5,594 nucleotides of DNA. Source: Nocardioidaceae bacterium (GTDB taxonomy: Bacteria > Actinomycetota > Actinomycetes > Propionibacteriales > Nocardioidaceae). Shown here piece after piece: positions 1-5,594 of this stretch (positions within the stretch are counted from its first letter, which is position 1; the number at the start of each line of letters is the position of its first letter). Where the stretch lies: contig JACCZJ010000336.1 of NCBI GenBank assembly GCA_013696065.1, positions 1-5,594 of the forward strand. The letters run 5' to 3'. Under the pieces are notes generated by a model. The model ran no database searches, had not been told where the DNA came from, and saw nothing but the letters and a program-made list of their open reading frames with translations. A program made the translations under genes and the position numbers.

Positions 1-580
1 TGCCGGTGTGGCACAACGTCACGGTGGCGTTCTCGCTGCGGCGGGTCAGCACGAGGCCCAACGGCCGGCCCACCGTGACGCCGCGCCCGACCACGCACAC
101 CTCGGCCCCGTCGAGTTGGACGTCATACGCGCGGAGCAGATCGACGATTCCCCGCGGTGTGCAGGGCAGGGGGGCGTCGTTCATGTGGACGAGCCGCCCC
201 AGATTGGTGGGGTGCAGCCCGTCTGCGTCTTTGAACGGGTCGATGAGTTCGATCGCCCGATGGGTGTCGAGATGTCTGGGCAGCGGGAGTTGCACTATGA
301 AGCCGGTGCACGCGGGGTCGTCGTTGAGCGAGACGATGCGCTCCTCGAGGAACTCCTGGCTGATGTCGGCCGGATGGTGCTCCCGGATCGACGCGATCCC
401 CACCTGTTCGCAGTCTCGATGCTTGCCTGCGACATACGACATGCTGCCGACGTCTTCCCCGATCAAGACCGTGCCCAGGCCTGGGGTGATCCCCCGCTCG
501 GTAACGCGAGCGACCCTCTGCTTGAGGTCGGCTTTGATGGCCTTCGCGGTCGCGAGGCCGTCCATAATCTGGGCGGTCAC
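1..580 (-). CDS. folD: Bifunctional methylenetetrahydrofolate dehydrogenase / methenyltetrahydrofolate cyclohydrolase FolD (partial, C-terminus off the left edge)
   Basis: Cytosolic enzyme that oxidises 5,10-methylene-THF with NADP(+) and hydrolyses the product to 10-formyl-THF. The window holds 193 codons of a family usually about 280-300 residues long, so roughly the last third is missing off the left edge. Seen in the translation: the catalytic YxxxK motif as YVAGK (Tyr49, Lys53), QLPLP at 97-101, KDADGLHP around 117-124 (Asp120-Gly121), PCTPRG at 139-144, and the Rossmann nucleotide loop GRGVTVGRP at 165-173, followed by the usual SENATVTLCHTG stretch. I chose GTG at 580-578 because the protein then begins VTAQIMDG, like typical family N-termini; the next in-frame ATG would cut into this conserved start. 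The gene lies 35 bases after the purH stop with no clear Shine-Dalgarno sequence, so it may be translated by reinitiation after purH. No frameshift was found on reading every codon. Identity is secure. Confidence 0.96.
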   Translation of the reverse strand, partial: MTAQIMDGLATAKAIKADLKQRVARVTERGITPGLGTVLIGEDVGSMSYVAGKHRDCEQVGIASIREHHPADISQEFLEERIVSLNDDPACTGFIVQLPLPRHLDTHRAIELIDPFKDADGLHPTNLGRLVHMNDAPLPCTPRGIVDLLRAYDVQLDGAEVCVVGRGVTVGRPLGLVLTRRSENATVTLCHTG

Positions 581-615
581 GCCGCTGATTGTGTCATCAA
601 GAGGAGAGAGGGTGG

Positions 616-2184
616 TCAGTGGGAGAAGTGGCGGGTGCCGGTGAAGTACATCGACATACGAGCCGCGTCAGCGACCGCCCTCACCTCTTCGTCTCGCACC
701 GATCCCCCTGGTTGTACGACGGCTCGCACCCCGGCGTCGATCAGCAGTTGCAGGCCATCGGCAAACGGGAAGAACGCGTCTGACGCTGCGACCGATCCAC
801 GGGCCCGGTCGCCAGCCCTCACCACCGCCAGCCGGGCAGCATCGACCCGGTTGACCTGTCCCATCCCCACTCCGACCGTGGCACGATCGGCGGCCAAGAG
901 GATTGCGTTGGACTTGACCGATCGGCAGGCCCGCCACGCGAAGGCGATGTCCGCGAGCCCCTCGTCATCGAGGGCGGGGCCGCTCACGAGTTGCCAGGTG
1001 GAGACCTCGTCGCCTGCAGCCTGGAAGCGATCGGCGATCTGAACGAGCATCCCACCGGAGATCGGCCGCCATTCGGTCGCTGATCCCGCCGGCGGAGCGC
1101 ACCGCAGGAGCCGCACATTCTTCTTCGCCGTCAGAAGCGCTACCGCTTCGTCGTCGAAGCCCGGCGCCACGATCACCTCGGTAAACACGTCGGACAGCTG
1201 GCTGGCCATGGCGGCGGAGACCGGCTGGTTGGCGGCGACCACTCCGCCGTATGCCGACACCGGGTCACAGGCATGAGCTTTGGCGTGCGCATCGGCGATG
1301 TCCCTCCCGAGGGCGATGCCGCACGGGTTCGCATGCTTGATGATCGCGACTGCGGCGACAGCCGGGTCAGGGAAGTCATGCGCCGCACGGTGAGCAGCCT
1401 GGGCGTCGATGTAGTTGTTGAACGACATCTCCTTGCCATGGAGCTGCTCGGCCTGGGCGAGGCCGGGCTCGGCGGTGGGATCGACATACAAAGCGGCCGG
1501 CTGGTGGGAGTTCTCGCCGTAGCGCAGCACCGAACGCCGCCGCAGTACGGTGCCAGCGAAGTCGGGCCAATCCCCTGCCGAATCGAAGACCTGCTCTCGG
1601 GAGAACCATTCGGCGACGGCGACGTCGTAGGTCGCCGTGTGCGCAAAGGCCTCCGCTGCCAAGCGTTGGCGCTGCGCCAGGGTGAAACCACCTTCGCTGA
1701 GGGCAACTAGCACGTCGCCGTACTGCGTGGGTGAGGTGACGATGGCGACGCTGGCGTGGTTCTTGGCTGCGCCACGCACCATGGACGGCCCGCCGATGTC
1801 GATCTGCTCGACGCACTCGTCGGGCGAAGCACCTGAGCGCACGGTTTCTGTGAAGGGATAGAGGTTCGAGACCACCAGGTCGAAGGGCTCGACGTCGAGA
1901 CTCGCCAGTTGGTCGCGGTGGGATTGGAGCCGCTGGTCCGCAAGAATCCCCGCGTGCACCCGGGGGTGGAGCGTCTTGACCCGCCCGTCGAGGCATTCGG
2001 GGAAGCCGGTGAGGTCCTCCACGCTCGTCACCTCGAGGCCCGCTGCCGCGAGACGACTCGCCGTCGAACCGGTCGAGACGAGGGTTACTCCGGCCTCGGC
2101 CAAGGCCCTCCCCAGCTCCTCCAGCCTCTCCTTGTCGTAGACGGAGATGAGCGCCCGGGTGATGGGGCGTCTGTCGTCGCTCAC
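616..2184 (-). CDS. purH: Bifunctional AICAR formyltransferase / IMP cyclohydrolase PurH
   Basis: Catalyses the last two steps of de novo purine synthesis: formylation of AICAR by 10-formyl-THF, then ring closure of FAICAR to IMP. It is a soluble cytosolic enzyme. The 522-residue length is normal. The N-terminal cyclohydrolase (MGS-like) domain spans about 8-195 and shows LISVYDK, STGSTA (37-42), TGFPECLDGRVKTLHPRVH (59-77), VSNLYPF and IDIGGPSMVRGAAKNH (128-143). The formyltransferase domain follows with LRYGENSHQPAALY (220-233), GKEMSFNNYIDAQAA, and IIKHANPCG, whose Lys283-His284 match the catalytic Lys-His pair of the family. Near the C-terminus are VKSNAILL, ASDAFFPF (467-474) and the terminal TGTRHFSH. 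The frame extends upstream to an ATG at 2244, but I start at GTG 2184-2182: the family signature begins just after it, it overlaps the purN stop as GTGA (translational coupling), and a purine-rich site lies 10 bases upstream. Confidence 0.97.
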   Translation of the reverse strand: MSDDRRPITRALISVYDKERLEELGRALAEAGVTLVSTGSTASRLAAAGLEVTSVEDLTGFPECLDGRVKTLHPRVHAGILADQRLQSHRDQLASLDVEPFDLVVSNLYPFTETVRSGASPDECVEQIDIGGPSMVRGAAKNHASVAIVTSPTQYGDVLVALSEGGFTLAQRQRLAAEAFAHTATYDVAVAEWFSREQVFDSAGDWPDFAGTVLRRRSVLRYGENSHQPAALYVDPTAEPGLAQAEQLHGKEMSFNNYIDAQAAHRAAHDFPDPAVAAVAIIKHANPCGIALGRDIADAHAKAHACDPVSAYGGVVAANQPVSAAMASQLSDVFTEVIVAPGFDDEAVALLTAKKNVRLLRCAPPAGSATEWRPISGGMLVQIADRFQAAGDEVSTWQLVSGPALDDEGLADIAFAWRACRSVKSNAILLAADRATVGVGMGQVNRVDAARLAVVRAGDRARGSVAASDAFFPFADGLQLLIDAGVRAVVQPGGSVRDEEVRAVADAARMSMYFTGTRHFSH

Positions 2185-2786
2185 AGCACCGTGACCTTCC
2201 TGCCCTCGATGAGATATCCGTTGCGCACCAGCCGACCGACCCACTCCACGAGCATTACACGCTCGGCGGACTTGATGCGCCCGTGCAAAGTTTCAGTGGT
2301 GTCGCCGTCTTCGACTCCTACGGCGACTTGCGCCACGATCGGACCCGAGTCGACCCCCGCGTCGACAAAGAAGAGGGTGGCACCGGTGACCTTGACGCCA
2401 TGGTCGAGGGCGTCTTGGGGTGCATGCATCCCAGGAAACGCAGGCAGCAAGGCCGGATGGGTGTTGACGTAGCGTCCTCCGAACCTTGACAAGAACGCCT
2501 GGCCGGCAAGCTTCATAAAACCCGCCGACACGACGAGGTCGGGTTCGTGAGCCGCGACCTGGTCGCACAATGACTGATCCCAGGCGTCCCGATCGGCATA
2601 CGCAGAGATCGGAAGCTCGAAGGTGGGGACGCCCGCAGCACTGGCCCTCGCAACTGCGGCGCTGCCGATGCGGTCAGCTCCCACGGCCACCACCTGAGCG
2701 CCATACGCCGGGTCGGCGCCGGCATCGAGCAGTGCCTGCAGGTTGGTGCCAGCGCCCGAGACGAGCACGACGAGTCGAGCGGACAT
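2181..2786 (-). CDS. purN: Phosphoribosylglycinamide (GAR) formyltransferase PurN
   Basis: Transfers the formyl group of 10-formyl-THF to GAR, the third step of de novo purine synthesis, in the cytosol. The product is 201 residues, normal for PurN. Visible features: the phosphate-binding N-terminal loop VLVSGAGTNLQALLDA (7-22), EPDLVVSAGFMKL (81-93), and the catalytic segment VNTHPALLPAFPGMHA (107-122). Asn108 and His110 there match E. coli Asn106 and His108. In VDAGVDSGPI (141-150), Asp146 matches Asp144. An oddity is GATLFFVD at 135-142, where E. coli has VHFV and M. tuberculosis, as I recall it, VHLV: the usual histidine (E. coli His137) is Phe139. The start is ATG 2786-2784, which puts the nucleotide loop at the usual distance from the N-terminus; the frame is open further upstream, but that part has no family similarity. 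The Shine-Dalgarno is weak (GGA just upstream). The stop overlaps the purH start by four bases. Confidence 0.97.
   Translation of the reverse strand: MSARLVVLVSGAGTNLQALLDAGADPAYGAQVVAVGADRIGSAAVARASAAGVPTFELPISAYADRDAWDQSLCDQVAAHEPDLVVSAGFMKLAGQAFLSRFGGRYVNTHPALLPAFPGMHAPQDALDHGVKVTGATLFFVDAGVDSGPIVAQVAVGVEDGDTTETLHGRIKSAERVMLVEWVGRLVRNGYLIEGRKVTVL
2195..2201 (-). promoter_or_regulatory. Ribosome binding site for purH
   Basis: Read on the minus strand, AGGAAGG lies inside the last codons of purN, 10 bases upstream of the GTG at 2184-2182. It supports that GTG, rather than the ATG at 2244, as the purH start. Together with the GTGA stop/start overlap it suggests coupled translation of purN and purH. 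Confidence 0.5.
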
Positions 2787-2836
2787 GGGTCCACAACCTA
2801 TCGACTCGGGGCTTGGGCAGACGAATTGGCCTCCCG
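2787..2836 (-). other. Short intergenic spacer between the PerM-like gene and purN
   Basis: Fifty bases on the minus strand between the stop of the membrane protein gene and the purN ATG. I see no stable hairpin with a U-tract, so read-through into purN is likely. A TAGGTT hexamer (fitting TAnnnT) lies about 13 bases before the ATG and could be a weak internal -10 element, but no convincing -35 accompanies it at normal spacing. Confidence 0.35.
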
Positions 2837-4021
2837 TCAGCGGCGGGCGAGCCAGCGAGCGGCGACAGGGGCGGCGGCGCCTCCCAGCAGCGCCGCAACA
2901 CTTGCGACGACGGTCGTCACCACCACATCGGGGCCGACCTCTTGCATCCGACCCGGACCGATGGCGCCGGTGGCGAGCCACGTCAGGGCACCAAAGCCGA
3001 GGCCAGTCAGCAGGCCGGCGCATGCGCCAGGGACGGCCGATCCACTCCACCCATCATTCGGCGGCGGATATCTTCGCGCGGTGACCAGACCAGCGACCGC
3101 CCCAGCCCCGAGCGGTATGGCGACCAGCGCCTGCTGCCACCAAGCCCCATCACCAGAGGGCAGGGCGGCAAAGAGAGGAAACGCGGGCAAAGCCCCGAGG
3201 GTGACCCCGCCAGGCGCGACGGACGTGCCCACTCCCACCGAAAAGCCGGAACCCACGATGAACGACCCCGCGCACAGCACGGCATTGGGCACCACCGCAA
3301 CTCCGACGACCGCCATGATCGCTGCGCCGACCGCACCCACGCGCATCCCCTCTGCGACCGAGACCGCGGCCGAAAAATGTGTGACCATCGCTCCGGTGAA
3401 GAGGGCTGCGCTTGCGGCCACCAGGGCTGCGACCCCCGCGCATCCGCCCGCCAGCACGCCACGAGCAACAGCGGGCAACGGCGCCAACAGCTGCGCGGCC
3501 AACCCCGCGCCTCGGATCAGTCCCAACCCGCCGAACGCGCCGGCCAGGGCGACAGAGACGGCCAGCGAACGCCACAGCCCGACGGACACGCCAGGAGAGT
3601 CGGTCGCCCATTGCACCGCCACCACAGCCGCGGCGAAAACGCCGACCGAGGTTAGGACCCCGAGAGCGGCATCCCGCCTGGACCGAACATCTGACCTGGC
3701 TCCCGCCCAGTGGCCACCGCGATAGAGCAGCCATGCCGTCAGCGCCGTCAAGCCGAGCGGGATGACAGTGATGGTCACCCCTTCGAGGTGCAAGCCCGCG
3801 CCCAAGGTCACCAACCAGGCGAGCGCCCCGACTCGAATCGAACCCCCGAAGGTGCCGGTGTCCGCCGCGAACCACGCTCCCACCGACACGGCAACGCAGC
3901 ACACCAAGCCCACACCTACCGCCCACAGTGCAGCGGCAGCGGCGGCCATGGGCAGCGGCAGTTGAGGACCGCGAGAGCTGTGCGGGACACGCGTGATCGG
4001 GCGGGAGAGGGTTTGAGTCAT
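2837..4021 (-). CDS. perM: PerM-like / DUF6350 polytopic membrane protein
   Basis: Integral membrane protein of 394 residues, very rich in Ala, Gly, Val and Leu. I see roughly nine or ten hydrophobic segments, near residues 25-51, 64-76, 82-100, 118-138, 150-170, 186-210, 228-250, 274-288, 296-315, 330-352 and 366-386 (some may be re-entrant). The best family match is VVPNAVLCAGSFIVGSGFSVG followed by GTSVAPGGVTLGALPAFPLFAALP (about 243-288), the hallmark region of DUF6350. Position directly upstream of purN-purH matches Rv0955 (PerM) of M. tuberculosis, where PerM has been tied to cell division and persistence. Function in this organism is inferred from family and context only. The start ATG 4021-4019 follows a GAGAGG only two bases away, an unusually short spacing; no alternative in-frame start precedes the first hydrophobic segment. 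Fifty bases separate its stop from purN, with no terminator-like hairpin, so it probably heads the operon. The gene symbol follows the mycobacterial homologue. Confidence 0.85.
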   Translation of the reverse strand: MTQTLSRPITRVPHSSRGPQLPLPMAAAAAALWAVGVGLVCCVAVSVGAWFAADTGTFGGSIRVGALAWLVTLGAGLHLEGVTITVIPLGLTALTAWLLYRGGHWAGARSDVRSRRDAALGVLTSVGVFAAAVVAVQWATDSPGVSVGLWRSLAVSVALAGAFGGLGLIRGAGLAAQLLAPLPAVARGVLAGGCAGVAALVAASAALFTGAMVTHFSAAVSVAEGMRVGAVGAAIMAVVGVAVVPNAVLCAGSFIVGSGFSVGVGTSVAPGGVTLGALPAFPLFAALPSGDGAWWQQALVAIPLGAGAVAGLVTARRYPPPNDGWSGSAVPGACAGLLTGLGFGALTWLATGAIGPGRMQEVGPDVVVTTVVASVAALLGGAAAPVAARWLARR

Positions 4022-4102
4022 CGCCTCTCATGGTCGCTGAGCCGTGTTCGAGATGTGAGCGGACACGCCGCCGCGCCGGCTCACAGCTCTTGATAAGTTG
4101 CC
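4022..4102. promoter_or_regulatory. Divergent intergenic region, presumed promoters for the PerM-purN-purH-folD operon and the sigma-like gene
   Basis: These 81 bases separate two genes that start outward in opposite directions, so both promoters should lie here or just inside the flanking genes. On the plus strand TAAGTT (4095-4100) fits TAnnnT and sits just before the ATGATG at 4103; no Shine-Dalgarno is visible, so a leaderless transcript is possible. No good -35 hexamer was found on either strand. The region holds the inverted repeat listed separately. Confidence 0.45.
4050..4089. repeat. Imperfect 11-bp inverted repeat, candidate operator
   Basis: The left arm 4050-4060 is gagatgtgagc and the right arm 4079-4089 is gctcacagctc; the reverse complement of the right arm differs from the left at one base, and the inner seven bases (TGTGAGC / GCTCACA) match perfectly. 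The loop is 18 bases, mostly G and C. Arms of this size, about three helical turns apart between divergent genes, suit a dimeric regulator or a cooperative pair. A hairpin in the 5' leader of either transcript is the alternative. The regulator is unknown. Confidence 0.45.
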
Positions 4103-5594
4103 ATGATGTCGCGCGCCGATGCCTATGACGCGTACTTTCATGAGTCCCGCGTCCGGCTGCTGCCTCAGGTCTACGCATACGCAGGCAACACTGAGGTGGC
4201 GAGCCGTGCCCTGGCCGACGCGTTCACGGCGGCCGGCCAGCACTGGCACAAGCTGAGCGAGATACCCGACGCCGCTTCGACATACAAGGATGCCTGGATT
4301 CGCCAGCGGGCTTTCGATGCAAGCGAGCGGCGCCAGCAGCGGCGGACGCCCTGGTACGTCACCGCCCGTCAAACTGCGGACGAGAACCGCCCTTTGCTGC
4401 TGGCCCTCGGCGCACTCCAGCCGCAGGTCCGCAAGCTCGTCATCTTGTCCTCGCTGGCGGCCGTCGATCTGCCCACTGCCGCGCGTGAAGTCGGCGTCAC
4501 CGATGGCGCGGCCACCGGGGCACTTCAGGATGCGGCGGCCACGCTGAGATCGCGAGGCATCGACACCTCCCCTACGGCACTCACCGGCGCCCTCGAGCGA
4601 CTGAGCCATGACGTGCGCGACCAGCCCGTGGACAGGCCGAGCCGGCTGAGACGAGAAGGCGACCGCCGCCGTCGATCCCACATGCTTCTAGCAGCGGTGA
4701 CATCGCTCGCGCTCGCGGTGGGAGCAGGGGCATTGACGGCGGCTCAGGTCGCTGACCCGATCGTGCAACCGGAGCGACTGGCGCCACAACCGCGCGAGAC
4801 ACCTCCGGCACCCCGGCCTGAGCTGACCCCAGAGCAGCTCGCCTCGACAGCCGTGGCGACCATGCTCGACGAGTCCCGACGATGGCGACTCGCCGATTCG
4901 TCGAGAGATTTCGCGGTCACGGAGCCGATCGACGAGTGCGTCTCGTCAATGCCCAGCTCGCCGCGCGCGCGGCACCTGTGGGTTCGCACGTTTGCTTCGG
5001 GCGGCGCCCGTCCCACCCAGGCGACCCAGATGCTCGAGGTGGCCCCAAGTCGTCAGGCTGCGCGCCTGGCCCACCTTCGCCTGGTCAAGCAGTTTGCCGG
5101 CTGCGCGGTCGGGGGGCATCAACTCGTCGCCTTCCGGTCGGTCGACGGGGTCGGTGACCGCGCCAACCTGTTGACGCTGCGCCACGTCGACGAGGACGGA
5201 CTGCACGACGAGCGCGTGGCTTTGGCCCGGTCCGGCCGGGCCTTGGTGACGTGGGTGGCACGGGGCACGGCAGCGAACCCCGTGGACCCGTCTGACCTCG
5301 TGCGGGTGCTGGGCCGGTCCGTTGACTCGGTATGTCGTCTCGCGCAAGGCGCCTGCAGCGCAAAGAGCACCAGGCTCAGGGACCAGGTGCCGCCGCCCGA
5401 AGACTCGGCTCGGGGCTTCCTGACCACACTCGACATGCCGCTCTTCGAGGGCGTGACACGCCCCTGGGTAGCCACTCCACCACGAGAGTTCATGGCCAAT
5501 CCCGCGGCGACCCAGTGTGACCAAGCCAACTTCGCCGCTGCTGGCGCCGAGCCTGTCTCGTCGCGCAGCCTCGTCGTCCCCGGCGCTCGACTGC
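4103..5594 (+). CDS. Membrane-tethered sigma-factor-like protein with extracellular sensor-like region (partial, C-terminus off the right edge)
   Basis: One frame stays open for 497 codons from ATG 4103 (ATGATG; the second ATG at 4106 is possible) to the window end. Residues 7-80 resemble sigma region 2 of ECF/SigE-type factors (YFHESRVRLLPQVYAYAGN, then RALADAFTAAGQHWHKL, then a basic RRQQRR). Residues 99-152 resemble region 4 (LGALQPQVRKLVILSSLAAVDLPTAAREVGV and following helix). Both look degenerate: the acidic DLVQE-type core motif reads RALAD, and the presumed recognition helix (GVTDGAATGALQDA) lacks the usual basic residues. A basic stretch (RLRREGDRRRRSH, 181-193) precedes a single hydrophobic helix at 194-216, giving a cytoplasmic N-terminus by the positive-inside rule. 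A Pro-rich linker (222-243) leads to an outside part with all five cysteines (279, 334, 411, 418, 472), plus VDGVGDRANLL and GRALVTWVARG, recalling PknH-type sensor domains. A second copy may start near 435. Exact function is unknown; the architecture is directly seen, the domain names are inferred from pattern. Confidence 0.75.
   Translation, partial: MMSRADAYDAYFHESRVRLLPQVYAYAGNTEVASRALADAFTAAGQHWHKLSEIPDAASTYKDAWIRQRAFDASERRQQRRTPWYVTARQTADENRPLLLALGALQPQVRKLVILSSLAAVDLPTAAREVGVTDGAATGALQDAAATLRSRGIDTSPTALTGALERLSHDVRDQPVDRPSRLRREGDRRRRSHMLLAAVTSLALAVGAGALTAAQVADPIVQPERLAPQPRETPPAPRPELTPEQLASTAVATMLDESRRWRLADSSRDFAVTEPIDECVSSMPSSPRARHLWVRTFASGGARPTQATQMLEVAPSRQAARLAHLRLVKQFAGCAVGGHQLVAFRSVDGVGDRANLLTLRHVDEDGLHDERVALARSGRALVTWVARGTAANPVDPSDLVRVLGRSVDSVCRLAQGACSAKSTRLRDQVPPPEDSARGFLTTLDMPLFEGVTRPWVATPPREFMANPAATQCDQANFAAAGAEPVSSRSLVVPGARL

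Noticed and set aside
8..1042. Long plus-strand open frame (344 codons) opposite folD and purH
   Set aside because: It lies antisense to two securely identified enzymes, shows no recognisable domain, and its length is explained by high-GC codon use leaving few stops on the opposite strand.
2185..2244. Upstream ATG start for purH at 2244
   Set aside because: It would add 20 residues with no family similarity and overlap purN by 64 bases; the GTG at 2184 has a ribosome binding site and the classic GTGA overlap.
2787..3050. Upstream extension of the purN frame to 3050
   Set aside because: The added 88 residues are Arg-rich, lie within the PerM-like coding region in another frame, and have no counterpart in PurN proteins.
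2570..3725. Two overlapping plus-strand open frames (361 and 299 codons) opposite purN and the PerM-like gene
   Set aside because: Compositions are biased (Arg/Gln/His-rich or Pro/Thr/Ala-rich) and without domains, as expected of shadow frames opposite a GC-rich membrane protein gene.
4028..4681. Minus-strand open frame (217 codons) opposite the start of the sigma-like gene
   Set aside because: The plus frame has clear sigma-like, basic and transmembrane segments in sensible order; the minus frame has no recognisable feature and would cover the divergent promoter region.
4946..5529. Minus-strand frames (192 and 136 codons) opposite the extracellular part of the sigma-like protein
   Set aside because: No recognisable motif, and the plus frame continues unbroken through the region.
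1..5594. CRISPR array, tRNA, rRNA, insertion sequence, riboswitch or rho-independent terminator
   Set aside because: Reading both strands gave no regularly spaced repeats, no tRNA-like cloverleaf, no transposase motif or terminal repeats, and no GC hairpin with a T-run in the short gaps; this is a by-eye search and a covariance-model scan would be firmer.

Overview
The window is high-GC DNA from an actinobacterium. All five genes are dominated by G/C-ending codons, and the order (minus strand) PerM/DUF6350 membrane protein - purN - purH - folD matches the actinobacterial arrangement; perM-purN-purH is also the order in Mycobacterium tuberculosis (Rv0955-Rv0957). The sigma-like membrane protein divergent from it resembles proteins I associate with Nocardioides and related Propionibacteriales. 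I therefore suggest that order, with moderate confidence only.

Layout. Positions 1-4021 hold four genes read right to left, probably one operon: the PerM-like integral membrane protein (4021-2837), purN (2786-2181), purH (2184-616, overlapping purN by GTGA) and the first two thirds of folD (580 to beyond base 1). Positions 4022-4102 form a short divergent intergenic region with a clear 11-bp imperfect inverted repeat. From 4103 to the right edge one uninterrupted plus-strand frame of 497 codons encodes a partial protein. It has a cytoplasmic part resembling a degenerate ECF/SigE-type sigma factor, one transmembrane helix, and a Cys-containing extracellular part resembling a PknH-type sensor domain, with the start of what may be a second copy.

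How the genes work together. FolD makes 10-formyl-tetrahydrofolate; PurN and PurH use it for the two formyl transfers of de novo purine synthesis, and PurH finishes IMP. The operon thus couples one-carbon supply to its two purine consumers. The PerM-like protein belongs to a family linked to cell division and envelope integrity in mycobacteria and has no evident purine role.

Most unusual item. The membrane-tethered sigma-factor-like protein is the best candidate for an undescribed regulatory or scaffolding system. All five of its visible cysteines are on the predicted outside, and the dyad lies between it and the operon. I see no tRNA, rRNA, CRISPR array, mobile element, attachment site or convincing terminator.
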